This document shows positions 62,683 through 64,000 of a stretch of DNA of 64,000 bases, one piece after another (position 1 is the stretch's first letter; every line of letters starts with the position of its first letter). The stretch is taken from positions 1 to 64,000 of the forward strand of contig CAYVQF010000018.1 in NCBI GenBank assembly GCA_964454015.1. Direction: 5' to 3'. Below the pieces are notes generated by a model. That model was given only the letters and a program-made list of their open reading frames with translations, was not told the DNA's origin and did not search any database. Both the position numbers and the translations under genes were made by a program. This DNA comes from CAYVQF01 sp964454015. GTDB taxonomy: Bacteria; Myxococcota_A; Bradymonadia; UBA4248.

Positions 62683-64000
62683 TCATGGGTAGATGAGGTG
62701 TGGGGCCCGGGCGGCGGCGAAGGTGGCCAGGTCATCGGCCCAAGACGCGGCGATGTCCTCAGGGGATTCGCCGTTGCGGAGGCGCTCGCGGACCTCGCTT
62801 TGGCCCCAGATGCGGGCGAAGCTGCGGGGGCTGCGCACCTCGAGTTGGTCTGGGTAGAGCCGCTCGATGGTGGAGAACAACGCCAGGGCGGTGTGGAGGG
62901 GTCGGAATGCGCGGGGATCGACGACGATGAGCTGCACGCCTGCTGCGGTCTGTCCGCCGAAGCGGTTTTTGGCGGGTCGGTAGACAATGGGGCGCAGCAG
63001 GACCCCGGGGAGGTTTTGGGCCTGGAGGGCTTGGACAAAGGCCTGCGGCTCGATGAAGGTCGCGGCGATGGTTTCAAAGGGCATGGTGTAATGGGCCCCT
63101 TCGTCGATATTGCGCGAGACCCCGGCGACCATGCCCGTGGCGATGTAGAGGTGGGCGCTGTGACTGTGGGGGATGTTGGGGGAGGTGGGGACCCAGATGA
63201 GGCCCGTGTCTTCCCAGACCATCTCGCGGCGCCATCCTTCCATGGGGATCACCTGGAGGTCGGCGCCGATGGCCAGCTCAGCGTTGAAGAAAGCGGCCAG
63301 TTCTCCGACGGTCATGCCGTGGGAGACGGGAGTGGGTCCCCAGCCGACGAAGCTCTGATAGCGCTGTTCGCGGATGGGTCCTTCAACGCGCAGGCCACCC
63401 AAGGGGTTGGGCCGATCGAGGACCATGAAGGGGATCTGCGCCTTGGCCGCGGCCTGCATGGCCAGTCCCATGGTGGAGGTGTAAGTGTAGGTGCGCGAGC
63501 CGACGTCTTGGATGTCGAAGACCAGGAGGTCCAGTTGGCTCAAGGTCGCCGCAGATGGTGCGGTGCGCTTGCCGTAGAGGCTTTCGACGGGGACGCCGGT
63601 GACGGGGTCGACTTCATCCTCGAAGCGCTGACCGGCGGGCAGGGCACCGCGCAACCCGTGTTCGGGGGCATAGATCTGGACGAGCTCGAAGCGGCCGTCG
63701 GCGGCGAAGCGATCGACCGTTGGGACGAGGTTGCCATCGACGCCAGAGGCGTTGGTGATGAGGCCCACCCGTTTGCCGGCGATGCGGTGGATTTCCCGAT
63801 CCAGGAGTACGTCGACCCCGAGGCGGACGACTTCGGCACCCAGGGTTGGGGCAGCGCCGTCCAGAGGCGCTGACGCGTCTGCTGGCGAGCTCAGCGCGAG
63901 GGGCGGTTCGTCTTCTTGGGGTGGAGAGGCGGGTGGCGCGCTCGGGCAGGCATCGACGGTGGCGCACGCGGGGCAGGGTTCGCTGTGGCAAGCGCCGAGG
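62683..64000 (-). CDS. namZ: DUF1343/NamZ exo-beta-N-acetylmuramidase lipoprotein (5' end beyond window)
   Basis: The gene runs off the window end; the visible part has about 439 codons. Its start lies beyond 64000. The frame is open up to the edge and includes a lipobox LGAC (Cys codon 63988-63990), then HSEPCPACATVDACPSAPP and an acidic Pro-rich linker. The DUF1343 domain follows: VGLITNASGVDGN, YAPEHGLRG (with the catalytic Glu region), FDIQDVGSRTYTYTSTMGLAM, DRPNPLGG, HGMTVGELA and SPNIPHSHSA. NamZ releases N-acetylmuramate from non-reducing muropeptide glycan ends. The GTG at 63768 is not the true start, since the conserved domain begins upstream of it. Confidence 0.92.
   Translation of the reverse strand, partial: LGACHSEPCPACATVDACPSAPPASPPQEDEPPLALSSPADASAPLDGAAPTLGAEVVRLGVDVLLDREIHRIAGKRVGLITNASGVDGNLVPTVDRFAADGRFELVQIYAPEHGLRGALPAGQRFEDEVDPVTGVPVESLYGKRTAPSAATLSQLDLLVFDIQDVGSRTYTYTSTMGLAMQAAAKAQIPFMVLDRPNPLGGLRVEGPIREQRYQSFVGWGPTPVSHGMTVGELAAFFNAELAIGADLQVIPMEGWRREMVWEDTGLIWVPTSPNIPHSHSAHLYIATGMVAGVSRNIDEGAHYTMPFETIAATFIEPQAFVQALQAQNLPGVLLRPIVYRPAKNRFGGQTAAGVQLIVVDPRAFRPLHTALALFSTIERLYPDQLEVRSPRSFARIWGQSEVRERLRNGESPEDIAASWADDLATFAAARAPHLIYP

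Noticed and set aside
1..64000. tRNA, rRNA or riboswitch genes
   Set aside because: I saw no cloverleaf, no rRNA sequence and no recognisable riboswitch consensus. A covariance-model search could still find divergent ones.

Overview
The window is a GC-rich, densely coded bacterial chromosome segment with 41 protein genes and no RNA genes, CRISPR arrays or insertion sequences that I could recognise. Several traits suggest a deltaproteobacterial-type predator-like lineage (Myxococcota or Bradymonadales): a 2607-residue TPR protein, cyclic-nucleotide and PilZ/degenerate J-domain regulators, lipoproteins with long Asp-rich stalks, Cys-rich NGCE/HCGAC repeat proteins, AgmX-like proteins and large secreted hydrolases. 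The lineage is inferred from gene content only.

Layout. 1-8.1 kb: a giant TPR protein with its own promoter and a very strong terminator. 8.1-10.6 kb: deoxynucleoside kinase, LolA-like lipoprotein carrier and a cysteine-cluster protein. 11-17 kb: a phosphonate-type aminotransferase and an inositol-phosphate cluster made of two CDP-alcohol phosphatidyltransferases, myo-inositol-phosphate synthase and inositol-1-phosphate cytidylyltransferase. It ends at an unusual 80-bp duplication of a convergent gene junction. 17-20.3 kb: a minus-strand operon with a PqqD-like/cysteine-cluster protein, a small unknown and two cyclic-nucleotide-binding proteins. 20.5-26.5 kb: MORN-like lipoprotein, glutaredoxin, PilZ/degenerate J-domain protein and glycogen phosphorylase.

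26.7-39.4 kb is the most unusual part. It is a tightly coupled six-gene plus-strand operon: a beta-rich unknown; one polypeptide joining a SEDS (RodA/FtsW-type) polymerase, an FHA-like domain and a class B penicillin-binding transpeptidase; a membrane protein with a vWA-like ectodomain, interrupted by a one-base frameshift; a divergent tubulin/FtsZ-superfamily protein; a helical protein with a basic tail; and a Slt-type lytic transglycosylase lipoprotein. Together they look like a self-contained peptidoglycan synthesis and remodelling machine with its own cytoskeletal element. I do not recognise it as a described system.

39.4-44.6 kb: three minus-strand exported proteins (cadherin-like/Cys-repeat adhesin, AgmX-like lipoprotein, papain-like protease with two P-domains). 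44.9-48.0 kb: an arsR-controlled arsenical/thiol operon (ArsR, ArsP-type permease, small thioredoxin, ArsF-like, ArsG/CcdA-like) with a promoter overlapped by an operator-like palindrome. 48.4-60.9 kb: redoxin, alpha/beta hydrolase, SGNH hydrolase lipoprotein, urocanate hydratase, DUF4139 lipoprotein, Cys-repeat protein, endonuclease I lipoprotein, MFS transporter and ThrE-type exporter. 61-64 kb: a DEAD-box RNA helicase behind a hairpin-rich leader, and a NamZ/DUF1343 lipoprotein cut by the window end.
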